Assembly: GCF_015074785.1 (NCBI RefSeq)
Contig: NZ_CP042464.1
Coordinates: 3,635,501 to 3,699,500, forward strand
Origin: Segatella copri
GTDB taxonomy: Bacteria; Bacteroidota; Bacteroidia; Bacteroidales; Bacteroidaceae
Reading direction: 5' to 3'
Length of the DNA stretch: 64,000 nucleotides
Position numbers and translations under genes: made by a program. Below are positions 8,737 to 16,811 of the stretch, one piece after another. The notes beneath the pieces are model-generated. The model saw only the letters and a list, made by a program, of their open reading frames with translations, did no database searches and was not told the DNA's origin. How positions within the stretch are numbered: position 1 is the first letter of the stretch; each line of letters opens with the position of its first letter.

Positions 8737-10173
8737 TTATTCTTGTGGGGCGTTATTGCCTTGTGGCTTGTTGCCACCTTGTGGGGCGTTATTGCCCTGT
8801 GGCTTGTTGCCATTCTGAGGAGCATTGTTGCCTTGTGGCTTGTTTCCACCCTGTGGTTTGTTGCCATTCTGCGGCTTGTTGCCCTTGTTAGGTCGTCTGT
8901 CGTTTCTTGGCTGGCGGTTGTCACCCTTAGGATGATTGCCCTGATTACGGTTGTCGCGGCGCTGGTTGTTTGGTTTGCCTTCATTCTTCTGAGGTTTGTT
9001 GTCGCCATTCTGCGCGCGGTTCTCGTTCTTCTGAGGCTTGTTGTCTCCCTCCTGCTGACGAGGTCCCTTATTCTTATTGTTCTTCTTCTTCTTTTTCTTA
9101 GCCTTGTCAAAGCGGCTCAAATCTGCTTCGGCAAGCAGGTCGGTTGGCTTGGCTGCAGGCTTAACCTTACCGTCTTCCATCAGGCTCAATGGCTTCTCGC
9201 CCTGACGGTTCATTTCGATGATAGCCTTGGCACGCTCGATGCTGATGGTTTCGAGGTTGGAAGCAAGGTTCTTGTCAGAAGAGTAGGTGATAAGACCAGC
9301 CAGGATATCCACCTTGAACTGATGGAAATCACCGTCGGCAGTCTGCAGTACGGCATCCTTAGGAGGCAACTTTCTGCTAGCCTCTACATAGCTGTCTACC
9401 TCGTAGTTGAGACAGCACTTCAGTTTGGCGCACATACCGGCAAGTTTCTGAGGATTCAGAGAAATGTCCTGATAGCGTGCTGCATTGGTGCTAACGCTGA
9501 TGAAGTTCTTCATCCAGGTAGCGCAGCAGAGTTCTCTGCCGCAAGGACCCGTTCCACCGATGCGACCTGCTTCCTGTCGCGCACCGATCTGTTTCATCTC
9601 AATGCGCACATGGAAGGTATCGGCAAGAACCTTGATGAGCTGGCGGAAGTCCACACGTTCGTCAGCGATGTAATAGAAGATAGCCTTGTTGCCGTCTCCC
9701 TGATATTCTACATCACCTATTTTCATCTTCAGTCCGAGATCTTTGGCAATCTGGCGGCTCTGGATCATGGTGCCGTGTTCACGGCTCTTAGCCTCCTTGC
9801 ATTTGTCAAGATCCACCTGCTTGGCGATACGGTAGATACGCTTGATGTCATCCTGCGACTTGAGGTTTGCCTTCTTAATCTGGAGTTTTACCAGTCTTCC
9901 GGTCAGCGTAACCACACCGATGTCGTGACCCGGGTTAGCCTCTACCGCCACTATATCGCCCTTCTTCAGGTCGAGGTTATTCACATTGTGGTAATATCCC
10001 TTACGGGTATTCTTGAACTGTACCTCCACGAGGTCAGTACTTTCAGCATTGCCGGGTACATCGGCAAGCCAGTCGTATGTGTTGAGCTGTCTGTCCTGTC
10101 TTCCTACGCCCTTAGCGCACAGACCACGGTCGCAGCCGTTCCACATCCTGAATTTCATATTTTTGTAATCCAC
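8737..10173 (-). CDS. ricT: RicT/YaaT-like PSP1-domain protein with low-complexity tail
   Basis: This 478-residue protein contains the PSP1 C-terminal region (about residues 50-280), with AIFYYIADERVDFRQLI and the Cys-rich parts TGPCGRELCC and CAKLKCCLNYE, which bind an iron-sulfur cluster in RicT. In Bacillus this protein acts in the RicA-RicF-RicT complex affecting RNA processing; the role in Bacteroidota is not settled. Residues from about 345 are a hydrophilic Lys/Asn/Gln/Pro/Gly tail ending in tandem NKPQGNNAPQ and NKPQGGNKPQ units. It lies between holB and gldH. Confidence 0.85.
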   Translation of the reverse strand: MDYKNMKFRMWNGCDRGLCAKGVGRQDRQLNTYDWLADVPGNAESTDLVEVQFKNTRKGYYHNVNNLDLKKGDIVAVEANPGHDIGVVTLTGRLVKLQIKKANLKSQDDIKRIYRIAKQVDLDKCKEAKSREHGTMIQSRQIAKDLGLKMKIGDVEYQGDGNKAIFYYIADERVDFRQLIKVLADTFHVRIEMKQIGARQEAGRIGGTGPCGRELCCATWMKNFISVSTNAARYQDISLNPQKLAGMCAKLKCCLNYEVDSYVEASRKLPPKDAVLQTADGDFHQFKVDILAGLITYSSDKNLASNLETISIERAKAIIEMNRQGEKPLSLMEDGKVKPAAKPTDLLAEADLSRFDKAKKKKKKNNKNKGPRQQEGDNKPQKNENRAQNGDNKPQKNEGKPNNQRRDNRNQGNHPKGDNRQPRNDRRPNKGNKPQNGNKPQGGNKPQGNNAPQNGNKPQGNNAPQGGNKPQGNNAPQE

Positions 10174-10182
10174 GATCGTCTA

Positions 10183-10215
10183 ATTTATAATGTCTAATTT
10201 ATAATGTACAATGAA
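10183..10215. repeat. tandem TCTAATTTATAATG words between holB and ricT
   Basis: Two near-copies of TGTCTAATTTATAATG, then a decayed third (GTACAATGAATAATG), sit in the 87-base gap upstream of ricT. This is another of the short-word intergenic repeats in the window. No promoter is obvious in the gap. Confidence 0.55.
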
Positions 10216-10260
10216 TAATGACCGGCATCTGCCCCGTTATTCATTTGAATTCTTCACTCT

Positions 10261-11373
10261 TCACTTCCTTAAAAGGAGGACGATGATTTTGAGCGCCATA
10301 TCGAAGAAAACGATTTTGGCATTGGCATTTTGCGAAATCATGCGCTTGCTGTCTTCGAAGAGGTTGGAGATGTCAATGATGTTTGCCTCGTTGATAAAGC
10401 GGGCAAAGTTCTTGGCAAAGTTCTCCTCATCCTGCGTCATGTAGCTCAGTTCCGGATTCCGGAAGTTGTACATGAAACTTTCTCTGAGCATGTGCATGAA
10501 GTAGTCGAGCATGCGTTTCTGCTTTTCTCTTCCAAAGGTTGCTATCACATCGGTCCACTTCTTGAGGTCACCTATCTTGCGCATGTAAGCCAGTCGCATC
10601 AGCATGATGAACATGTCGAGATGCTGCCGGTTTTCGTTTCCTGCATCCAGTTCTTCGAGTGCGAGGTTCCAGTTGCCGTTGGCGATACGGGCTATGCGGT
10701 GTGCCATGTCTGGCTCCAGCGCCCTCCGTTCTATCAGCGCTTTTTCCATCTCAGCGGTTTCTATCTTCTTGAAGTCGATACGCTGTGTACGGCTTCTGAT
10801 GGTTTCGAGCAGCAGTTCCGGATTCTCGCTTACCAGCAGGAATAGCGTCTGGCGTGGCGGCTCCTCCAGCAGTTTCAGTATCTTGTTGGCACTTTGGATA
10901 TTCATACGCTCCGGGAGCCATATCAGACTTATCTTATATCCGCCCTGACTCGACATCATCATCAGTTCGTGAGAGATGGCATCGGTTTCTTCGGCAGTGA
11001 TGATAGCCTGTTTGTTATAGTCGGCATCCGTCTTGCCCATCTTCTGCATCCAGTCGCTGATCTGGATATAGGGACCTTTAGAAAGCAGCAGCTCTCTCCA
11101 TTCCTTGATGAAGTCGAGGCTCACCGGTTTATGGTCACTGCCCATATTAGCGGTCTTGATGGTAGGAAAGGTGAAGTGGAGGTCCGGATGTTCCCATTTC
11201 CTGAGCATCGGTGAATCGCCCAGAAGATAGCTGGCAAAAGCCAGTGCCATCGCCAGTTTGCCGCAGCCCTGCGGACCGCAGAACATCAGCGCATGGGGCA
11301 AACGGTTCTCCTGAACCATCTCCATGAGACGGTTCCATACTTCTTGCTGACCTATAACTTCATTTCTTTGCAT
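10261..11373 (-). CDS. holB: DNA polymerase III delta' subunit
   Basis: This 370-residue clamp-loader subunit begins MQRNEVIGQQEVWNRLMEMV, followed by HALMFCGPQGCGKLAMALAFA (a degenerate Walker A), TEETDAISHELMMMSSQGGYKISLIWLPERMN-like sensing text and KLLEEPPRQTLFLLVSENPELLLETIRSR with the SRC-like SRT position. It loads the sliding clamp together with delta and tau. Its start directly abuts the metF stop, so the two are almost certainly cotranscribed. Confidence 0.88.
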   Translation of the reverse strand: MQRNEVIGQQEVWNRLMEMVQENRLPHALMFCGPQGCGKLAMALAFASYLLGDSPMLRKWEHPDLHFTFPTIKTANMGSDHKPVSLDFIKEWRELLLSKGPYIQISDWMQKMGKTDADYNKQAIITAEETDAISHELMMMSSQGGYKISLIWLPERMNIQSANKILKLLEEPPRQTLFLLVSENPELLLETIRSRTQRIDFKKIETAEMEKALIERRALEPDMAHRIARIANGNWNLALEELDAGNENRQHLDMFIMLMRLAYMRKIGDLKKWTDVIATFGREKQKRMLDYFMHMLRESFMYNFRNPELSYMTQDEENFAKNFARFINEANIIDISNLFEDSKRMISQNANAKIVFFDMALKIIVLLLRK

Positions 11374-12330
11374 TTAAAACAGAATTTTTGCTATTTGCTT
11401 GACGCTGTCTACAGCCGATACGGTGAAGAAGTGAACATTGTTGTAACCATGTTCGAAGAGATCTTGCACCTGAGCGGTAGTCCACTCGATACCGAGCTGC
11501 TTGGCATCATCGTCAGTTTTACATTTCAATACCTCCTGTGCGAGTTCTTCAGGAATATCGCAGTGGAAGGTTTTCGGCACTACAGTGAGCTGGCTCAACT
11601 TGGCGAAAGGCTTGATGGCAGGAATGATAGGAATGGTTACGCCTATCTGCCGAGCCTTTTCAACGAAAGCATAGAACTTCTCGTTGTCGTAGAAGAGCTG
11701 GGTAACGGCATACGCTGCGCCCAACTGTTGTTTCTCCAGCAGATGCTGCATATCCATTTCGAGGTTTGGCGCCTCTTCATGCTTCTCCGGATAGCAGGCT
11801 ACACCGCAGCAGAACTTGTCGCCCGGGTGCTTGATGGGAGTGCCGTCAAAGAAGAAACCGTCATTAAACTGATTCACCTGCTTCAGGAGGTCGGTGGCAT
11901 GGGCATGACCGTTCTCGGTTGGTGTAAACTGCCGGTCTTCTTTCGCCTTGTCTCCTCGCAGAACGAGAATGTTGCTGATGCCCAGAAACTGGAGGTCGAG
12001 CAGTTCGTACTCGATGTCTTCTTTCGTAGCACCGCTGCAGATAATATGAGGGATGACAGGTATGTCGTACTTATTCTGTATAGCGCCTGCGATGGCTACG
12101 GTGCCCGGGCGGCGGCGCACACGCTGGCGAGTGAGGAGACCGTTTTCCAGTTCCTTGTATACATACTCGCTATGGTGCGTAGTGATGTTGATAAAGCGAG
12201 GACCAAACTCGCTCAGCGCATCGATGGTACGGAAGAGTGCAGCTGTTCCGTTACCTTTCAGCGGAGGTAAAACCTCGAACGAAAAGCCTCGCTTATCGCC
12301 CTGCTGATGTAGAAAATCTGCTATGTTCAT
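11374..12330 (-). CDS. metF: 5,10-methylenetetrahydrofolate reductase
   Basis: This 318-residue FAD-dependent TIM-barrel enzyme makes 5-methyl-THF for methionine synthesis. Typical parts are FSFEVLPPLKGNG near the N-terminus, INITTHHSEY, ISNILVLRGD and the C-terminal TIPIIPAIKPFAKLSQL. The length matches bacterial MetF without the eukaryotic regulatory domain. It is first in the minus-strand run metF-holB-ricT-gldH; its own promoter is listed separately. Confidence 0.94.
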   Translation of the reverse strand: MNIADFLHQQGDKRGFSFEVLPPLKGNGTAALFRTIDALSEFGPRFINITTHHSEYVYKELENGLLTRQRVRRRPGTVAIAGAIQNKYDIPVIPHIICSGATKEDIEYELLDLQFLGISNILVLRGDKAKEDRQFTPTENGHAHATDLLKQVNQFNDGFFFDGTPIKHPGDKFCCGVACYPEKHEEAPNLEMDMQHLLEKQQLGAAYAVTQLFYDNEKFYAFVEKARQIGVTIPIIPAIKPFAKLSQLTVVPKTFHCDIPEELAQEVLKCKTDDDAKQLGIEWTTAQVQDLFEHGYNNVHFFTVSAVDSVKQIAKILF

Positions 12331-12365
12331 ATTACCTAAATTCTATGTTCCTTCTTATTTTGGTG

Positions 12366-12396
12366 CAAATTTACAAAAAAAATAGGGGAAAACCGC
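12366..12396 (-). promoter_or_regulatory. promoter upstream of metF
   Basis: On the minus strand the -7 box TAAATTTG (reverse complement of 12366-12373) is followed by CACC. The -33 box is weak (a TTTTCC run about 19 bases further up). The predicted leader is about 30 bases. Confidence 0.5.
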
Positions 12397-12536
12397 ATGT
12401 TGAACGTAATATTTATAAAGAAAAAACGTATATTATGAGGTGGAGATTGATTTTTGGCATGAAAAAAGAAGATTTCCTGCCGGTAAATGCTACGCTATTC
12501 TACAGAAAATTGATTAAAATTTAAACCTAAAAAATA

Positions 12537-13988
12537 ATGGAACAAAAACAAACAGGCTCTAGAGCCTATCTTATTTCAATTGTGATGGTAGCCGTTTTGG
12601 GCGGCTTGCTTTTCGGTTATGATACCGCGGTAATCTCGGGAGCCGAGAAGGGTTTGCAGGCATTCTTCATGGGTGCTGAGGATTTCACCTATACCGATTT
12701 CTGGCATGGATTCACTTCTTCCAGTGCCTTGATTGGTTGTATCATCGGTTCGGCGCTTTCGGGTGTGATGGCTTCTAACTGGGGCCGTAAGCGTTCGCTG
12801 ATCTTTGCGGGTGTGATGTTCTTCATCTCTGCATGGGGATCTATGTGTCCTGAGTCTTTGGTGTTGCCAAAGGGCGAACCTAATCTTACGCTTCTCATCG
12901 TGTTCAACCTCTATCGTGTGATTGGCGGTATCGGTGTGGGTCTGGCATCTGCTGTATGTCCGATGTATATCGGTGAGATTGCGCCTAGTAACATCCGTGG
13001 TATGTTGGTCAGCTGGAACCAGTTTGCCATCATCTTCGGTCAGCTGGTAGTTTATTTCGTCAACTTCTTCATTCTTGGCGATCATATTGCTCCTGCTATC
13101 CAGAGTGTGGGCAATGGTATGAACCAGATTCTGAATGGTGGCGAGGCTGCCTGGGCTATCGAAACCGGATGGCGCTATATGTTTGGGTCTGAGATGATTC
13201 CTGCGGGCTTGTTTGCTCTGCTTATCTGCTTCGTACCTGAGACTCCCCGTTATCTTGCCATGGTTGGTCAGGATGCGAAGGCTGAGCGTATTCTGGCTCG
13301 CATCAATGGTGCTGAAGAGGCTAAGAAGATTTTGAACGACATCAAGAATACGGTTACTGAGAAGAAGGAAAAACTGCTTACTTACGGTGTGCTCTGTATC
13401 TTCGTAGGTGTGATGCTCTCTGTATTCCAGCAGGCTGTAGGTATCAATGCCGTGCTTTATTATGCTCCTCGCATCTATGAGGCTATGGGCTTTGACAATC
13501 CGATGGTATTGACCGTATTCAATGGTATCGTGAACCTCGGTTTCACCTGTGTGGCTATCTTTACGGTAGAGAAGTTGGGACGTAAGCCTTTGCTCATTAC
13601 CGGTTCTCTGGGCATGGCATTGGGTGCCATCGGTGTAGCCATCACCTTCGGTAATCCTAATCTGCAGTTGTTGTGCATGGTATCCATCATGGTTTATTCA
13701 GCATCATTCATGTTCTCTTGGGGACCAATCTGCTGGGTACTTATCGCCGAGGTATTCCCTAATACGATTCGTGGTGCTGCCGTAGCGATTGCCGTAGCCT
13801 TCCAGTGGATTTTCAACTGGATTGTTTCTACCTCTTTCGTTCCGATGGCTAACAGCCTGGGCTATTGGTTCACCTATGGTCTGTATGGTGTTATCTGTAT
13901 CCTCGCTGCCATCTTTGTATGGAAGCTCGTTCCTGAGACCAAGGGTAAGACGCTGGAGGATATGACCAAGCTTTGGAAGAAAAACTAA
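12537..13988 (+). CDS. sugar/H+ symporter of the major facilitator superfamily (XylE-like)
   Basis: This 483-residue protein has twelve hydrophobic segments and sugar-porter signatures: GGLLFGYDTAVISG at the first helix, NWGRKRSL between helices 2 and 3, PETPRYL after helix 6, QQAVGINAVLYYAPRIY in helix 7, and the end motif PETKGKTLEDM. It resembles xylose/glucose proton symporters such as XylE, but the exact sugar cannot be read from the sequence. It is a single gene, closed by a strong terminator. Confidence 0.88.
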   Translation: MEQKQTGSRAYLISIVMVAVLGGLLFGYDTAVISGAEKGLQAFFMGAEDFTYTDFWHGFTSSSALIGCIIGSALSGVMASNWGRKRSLIFAGVMFFISAWGSMCPESLVLPKGEPNLTLLIVFNLYRVIGGIGVGLASAVCPMYIGEIAPSNIRGMLVSWNQFAIIFGQLVVYFVNFFILGDHIAPAIQSVGNGMNQILNGGEAAWAIETGWRYMFGSEMIPAGLFALLICFVPETPRYLAMVGQDAKAERILARINGAEEAKKILNDIKNTVTEKKEKLLTYGVLCIFVGVMLSVFQQAVGINAVLYYAPRIYEAMGFDNPMVLTVFNGIVNLGFTCVAIFTVEKLGRKPLLITGSLGMALGAIGVAITFGNPNLQLLCMVSIMVYSASFMFSWGPICWVLIAEVFPNTIRGAAVAIAVAFQWIFNWIVSTSFVPMANSLGYWFTYGLYGVICILAAIFVWKLVPETKGKTLEDMTKLWKKN

Positions 13989-14010
13989 GTTCTTATTCTG
14001 TGAAATATCT

Positions 14011-14052
14011 AGACCGCCAGGCGTAGAAAGAAACGCCTGGCGGTCTTTCTTT
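14011..14052 (+). terminator. terminator of the sugar symporter gene
   Basis: A perfect 14-base-pair stem AGACCGCCAGGCGT / ACGCCTGGCGGTCT (14011-14024 and 14033-14046) with an 8-base loop is followed by TTTCTTT. Confidence 0.9.
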
Positions 14053-14070
14053 ATGCCCCCGGCTCGTCAG

Positions 14071-14178
14071 CTTAATCCATACCATGATATGACGGCGCGC
14101 TGTCGCCCCGTCGGTTGTGTCGGGAAAGTAGAGCAGACCCAGCTCGGTCTTGCTGTACATACGTTGGGGATAATTCAT
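14071..14178 (-). pseudogene. remnant of a DUF4248-family gene
   Basis: The minus-strand frame from 14178 reads MNYPQRMYSKTELGLLYFP, then ARRHIMVWIK. This matches the N-terminal half of DUF4248, a small Bacteroidales family usually found near HU-like/DUF3987 cassettes. After about 36 residues the match stops and the frame runs into the symporter's terminator, so the 3' half is gone. It points to an older copy of the kind of cassette still present at 43-58 kb. Confidence 0.5.
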
Positions 14179-14408
14179 AAGCTTTATTTTTTTTATGATG
14201 CAAAAGTAATATTTATTTCAGACTTATGCAATTTTTTGAAGAGGAAAAATGCATTTTAATAGCTGATTTGTTGAAAAAAAAATCTTTTTCCTCCCGTATT
14301 ACGTATAGTGTAAAAGATGTAAATGTATATATATAATATACTTGGTATAGTGTAGGGAAGAAAAAATAGCTCCTAACTATCTGATATTCAATATCTTCTA
14401 TTTTTAGG

Positions 14409-14663
14409 ATTCGCCCTGGTAGTCATTCGGGCATCTCTGAAGGCATATTTTTCGCCCTGATGGTACCTATTATTGGCTCTGGTAGTCATCAAAAAAGGTT
14501 AATTCGCCCTGATAGTCATTGCCCACCCAAATGAGGTGAAAAAATGATGTACTTCCGTTTACCAACTGAAGCGGTTGCGTCGGGTTAAGGATATGGCTGC
14601 ACTGGGTTACGCAGACGGCTGGACAAGGTTAAGGATTCGACTGCATCGGGTTAAGGATTCGAC
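14409..14663. repeat. two families of degenerate direct repeats
   Basis: Family A, TTCGCCCTGRTAGTCATT, occurs around 14410, 14450 (decayed), 14473 (decayed) and 14503. Family B, GGGTTAAGGATTCGAC, occurs around 14582 (as GGGTTAAGGATATGGC), 14627 and 14648, with a GACTGCATC phrase between two copies. Spacing is irregular, so this is not a CRISPR array. Confidence 0.65.
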
Positions 14664-14791
14664 AACGTAGGCTAACGGAGTCGTATCCGTCGATTTATCG
14701 AGACGTCTTGACTCGCTGACAGAACCATCTGGAGTAGCTGACTGAACCACTTGAATATTCTGCTGCATACTCCGATTTTATTTAACAAGTT

Positions 14792-14823
14792 AGGGCGCAT
14801 CCAATCCGGATGCGCCCTTTTTC
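14792..14823 (+). terminator. orphan intrinsic terminator
   Basis: The stem AGGGCGCATCC / GGATGCGCCCT (14792-14802 and 14808-14818) has a 5-base loop and a TTTTT tail. The nearest upstream plus-strand gene already has its own terminator at 14011, so this one may end a non-coding transcript from the repeat region. Confidence 0.75.
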
Positions 14824-14889
14824 TTTGTATTCTCTAACTTTTTCCGAAACTTTTCCTAGAAAACTCTTGCAGATATGAAAATAAAACCG

Positions 14890-14897
14890 TAACTTTG
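14890..14897 (+). promoter_or_regulatory. -7 box upstream of the Rpn-type gene
   Basis: TAACTTTG followed by CGC fits the Bacteroidota -7 element. Translation would begin at the ATG at 14919 or 14925, giving a leader of about 15-20 bases. An apparent TTG start at 14895 lies inside this box and is not credible. Confidence 0.6.
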
Positions 14898-14918
14898 CGC
14901 TATAGAATTTTAAAACAG

Positions 14919-15359
14919 ATGGTTATGAAGTACTTAGATCCTAAGGCAGACCTTACGTTCAAGAAGATATTCGGCAATCATCCCGATCGATTGAAAACCC
15001 TTCTGAATACTCTTCAGTCACTCAATGAAGATGAACTGATACAACAGCAACAATATCTGCCGACAACAGAAGAACTGGAGATTTCCGGTTTTACGGATGC
15101 CGAACTCAGAGCCTATGACAAGTTTTGGGATTCGGTAAGTGTTGAAAGAACCCTTCTGGATGACAGATATCAGAAAGGAATGGAAGAAGGTATGGAAAAA
15201 GGCATGGAGAAAGGCATGGAGAAAGGTAGAGTTGAAGGCAAGCATGAGGCCAACACAGAAACAGCACAACGTTTGCTGGCAATGGGACTTTCTGCCGAAC
15301 AGGTTGCCAAAGCTACCCAGCTACCTTTGGAAATCATTAAGAATCTGAGCAATTCATAA
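14919..15359 (+). pseudogene. Rpn/PD-(D/E)XK transposase-like protein with the catalytic core deleted
   Basis: The protein starts MVMKYLDPKADLTFKKIFG, the normal beginning of Rpn-family (recombination-promoting nuclease, formerly transposase_31-like) proteins of Prevotella. It ends with the usual linker and tail: SGFTDAELRAYDKFWDSVSVERTLLDDRYQ, MEKG repeats, then AQRLLAMGLSAEQVAKAT. After about residue 45 (YLPTTEE) it jumps straight to the C-terminal part, in frame. Full-length members have about 290-310 residues, so roughly 160-170 residues with the nuclease motifs are missing. Its promoter and frame are intact, so a short product may be made, but it cannot be an active nuclease. Confidence 0.7.
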
Positions 15360-15404
15360 AAAATATAATAGCGGAGATGTAGATTACGAATATCTCCATA
15401 TAAT

Positions 15405-15457
15405 CAAGGGTCTATACGCCACCTGTTCATCGTGGTATATAGACCCTTGTCGTTTTT
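15405..15457 (+). terminator. terminator after the Rpn-type gene
   Basis: Arms CAAGGGTCTATA and TATAGACCCTTG (15405-15416 and 15438-15449) are perfect. The 21-base loop is followed by TCGTTTTTTATT. Confidence 0.8.
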
Positions 15458-15502
15458 TATTCATTTTATCCATCGTATTGAATAAAATCAGTACTTTTTT
15501 AT

Positions 15503-15571
15503 TCAATACGAATGATTTTCAGCCATTTTCTCCCGCCATTCGGTAGGAGTACAACCAAAAGCGTTCTTTGT
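15503..15571 (-). pseudogene. 3' remnant of an AraC-family regulator
   Basis: The minus strand reads TKNAFGCTPTEWREKMAENH then SY and a stop. FGCTPTEWRE is the typical end of the second helix-turn-helix of AraC-type DNA-binding domains, as in hybrid two-component sensors of glycan loci. Only about 22 residues remain; upstream sequence on that strand has no continuing homology. Confidence 0.55.
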
Positions 15572-15583
15572 ATATATGCAACA

Positions 15584-15633
15584 AGGCGCAACCTTCTCAC
15601 GAAGACTGCGCCTCTAATAGTTTTCTTTTTTTG
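15584..15633 (+). terminator. hairpin with T run in a gene-free stretch
   Basis: AGGCGCA / TGCGCCT (15584-15590 and 15607-15613) encloses a second small CTTC/GAAG stem and is followed by TTTTCTTTTTTT. It has no plus-strand gene directly before it. Confidence 0.55.
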
Positions 15634-15738
15634 TTTAATTTTTAAGAGAGTATTAACATATATATATTTGTAAGTGTAAGTTTCTTACTTGATATATAAG
15701 GATTACTGCTCCTTGTGCAACTTAGCTCTTAGATGGGC

Positions 15739-16383
15739 TTAGAGTTCCATCTCGAGCATAGCGTAGTAAGCCTGTAGATAACCACGGTAAACGTATGACT
15801 TGAGAGCATTTGCCTTAGTCTGACCATCTACGAGCACTCTGCCTGGTGTGATATATACACCGAGCTCCTTCTTGTTGTTGGTCTTCTTTGTGCCGATGTA
15901 AGCCAAGCTATAGTTGCTCAAGCCGCTATAGAACTGAATCTGCACCTTCTTGCCATCAGCATTGGTGTAAGTGATGTCTTGAGTAGCAGTGATAAACATC
16001 TGCTGAGCTGCATTGTAAGGCACCAACTTAATCTTTAAGTCCTGTGCAGGCAACTTCTCTACCTCAGCTTTCAGTGTGGCATCGCTGAAGTACTTTGCAA
16101 ACTTGCTCACCTCTACCTGCCTAACAGTGAGCATACTGTCGCTAGGAGTTACATAGCAATAAGTGGTAACTGAATCCTTGTCAAACTTCTCTGCATCTGT
16201 AGTGCCTACGCTGCCAGGGAAGAGGATTCCACCATTGTGCATACCCTGAATCTGGCTGAAGAGAGCCTGAGACTCCTGAGGCGTTGGCCACTGGAAGCCA
16301 TCGCTGTCGTCTGTATTACAAGAAGTGAATGCGAAAGCTGCAACGAAGGCAGCTACAATTGAGAATAATTTGATTTTTTTCAT
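15739..16383 (-). CDS. DUF4840-like lipoprotein
   Basis: This 214-residue protein has a lipoprotein signal peptide with Cys22 (AFAFTSC) and is therefore likely an outer-membrane or periplasmic lipoprotein. The body (QALFSQIQGMHNGGILFPGS, AAQQMFITATQDITY, VYITPGRVLVDGQT) resembles DUF4840, a Bacteroidales family of unknown function; I am moderately sure of that family. It is a lone gene. Its promoter lies about 260 bases upstream, so the mRNA has an unusually long leader. Confidence 0.7.
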   Translation of the reverse strand: MKKIKLFSIVAAFVAAFAFTSCNTDDSDGFQWPTPQESQALFSQIQGMHNGGILFPGSVGTTDAEKFDKDSVTTYCYVTPSDSMLTVRQVEVSKFAKYFSDATLKAEVEKLPAQDLKIKLVPYNAAQQMFITATQDITYTNADGKKVQIQFYSGLSNYSLAYIGTKKTNNKKELGVYITPGRVLVDGQTKANALKSYVYRGYLQAYYAMLEMEL

Positions 16384-16811
16384 TTTGCTATTATGTTTTG
16401 ATTCTTATTGTCTCATATTTCTCAGCCTAAATGTACCCCGATATGGTTGGTCGAGGCTCTTCAGTCCTTGTATAAAACAAGAAAAGGCGGGAAACTTGCA
16501 TCACTTTTAGTTAATCTCTGTTAATGCTCTTCACTTGTCCATTTCATAGAGCACTTTTGCCAATGTATCGTAACCTTTGACTTTCAGTTCTTAGACGTTT
16601 GAGCTTTTACTGTATTAAGTCTAGGTTTGTCCTACATAGCGATGCAAAGTTAGTGTTTTATTTTGAAATGCGCAAGAAATTTATGATTTTCTTTCTCTTT
16701 TTCGCATAAAAATACTACTTTTGTGGAGATTTTAGGGATTATTCACCTAAAAGCGGAATGAATCGTGTAGACTCTGAATTTTACGGAAAATGAATTAATG
16801 ATGAATATGAT
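16384..16811. other. divergent intergenic region with two promoters and a long leader
   Basis: A minus-strand promoter has its -7 TAACTTTG at 16645-16652 and a CTTG -33 about 20 bases further up. It would give the lipoprotein mRNA a leader of about 255 bases. A plus-strand -7 TACTTTTG at 16716-16723 serves the nuclease gene, with a leader of about 85 bases. The long leader has no ORF and no riboswitch class I recognise. Confidence 0.55.

Larger units (their letters stand above)
14179..14888. other. gene-free region with degenerate repeats
   Basis: I find no coding sequence in these 710 bases. The first part (to about 14400) is AT-rich. From 14409 to 14663 it contains two families of degenerate short repeats, listed separately. 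It ends with a strong hairpin and T run that does not follow any gene. Confidence 0.6.

Noticed and set aside
8743..10197. A 484-codon open frame on the plus strand
   Set aside because: It lies wholly opposite ricT, has a biased hydrophobic composition caused by the reverse of the Asn/Lys/Gly-rich tail, and has no family signature.
12237..12524. A 95-codon plus-strand frame before the sugar symporter
   Set aside because: Its first half is antisense to metF and its second half is AT-rich spacer; there is no start signal or family match.
14409..14524. Possible CRISPR array in the GCCCTGATAGTCATT repeats
   Set aside because: Repeats are degenerate, spacing varies from about 22 to 40 bases, and there are no cas genes.
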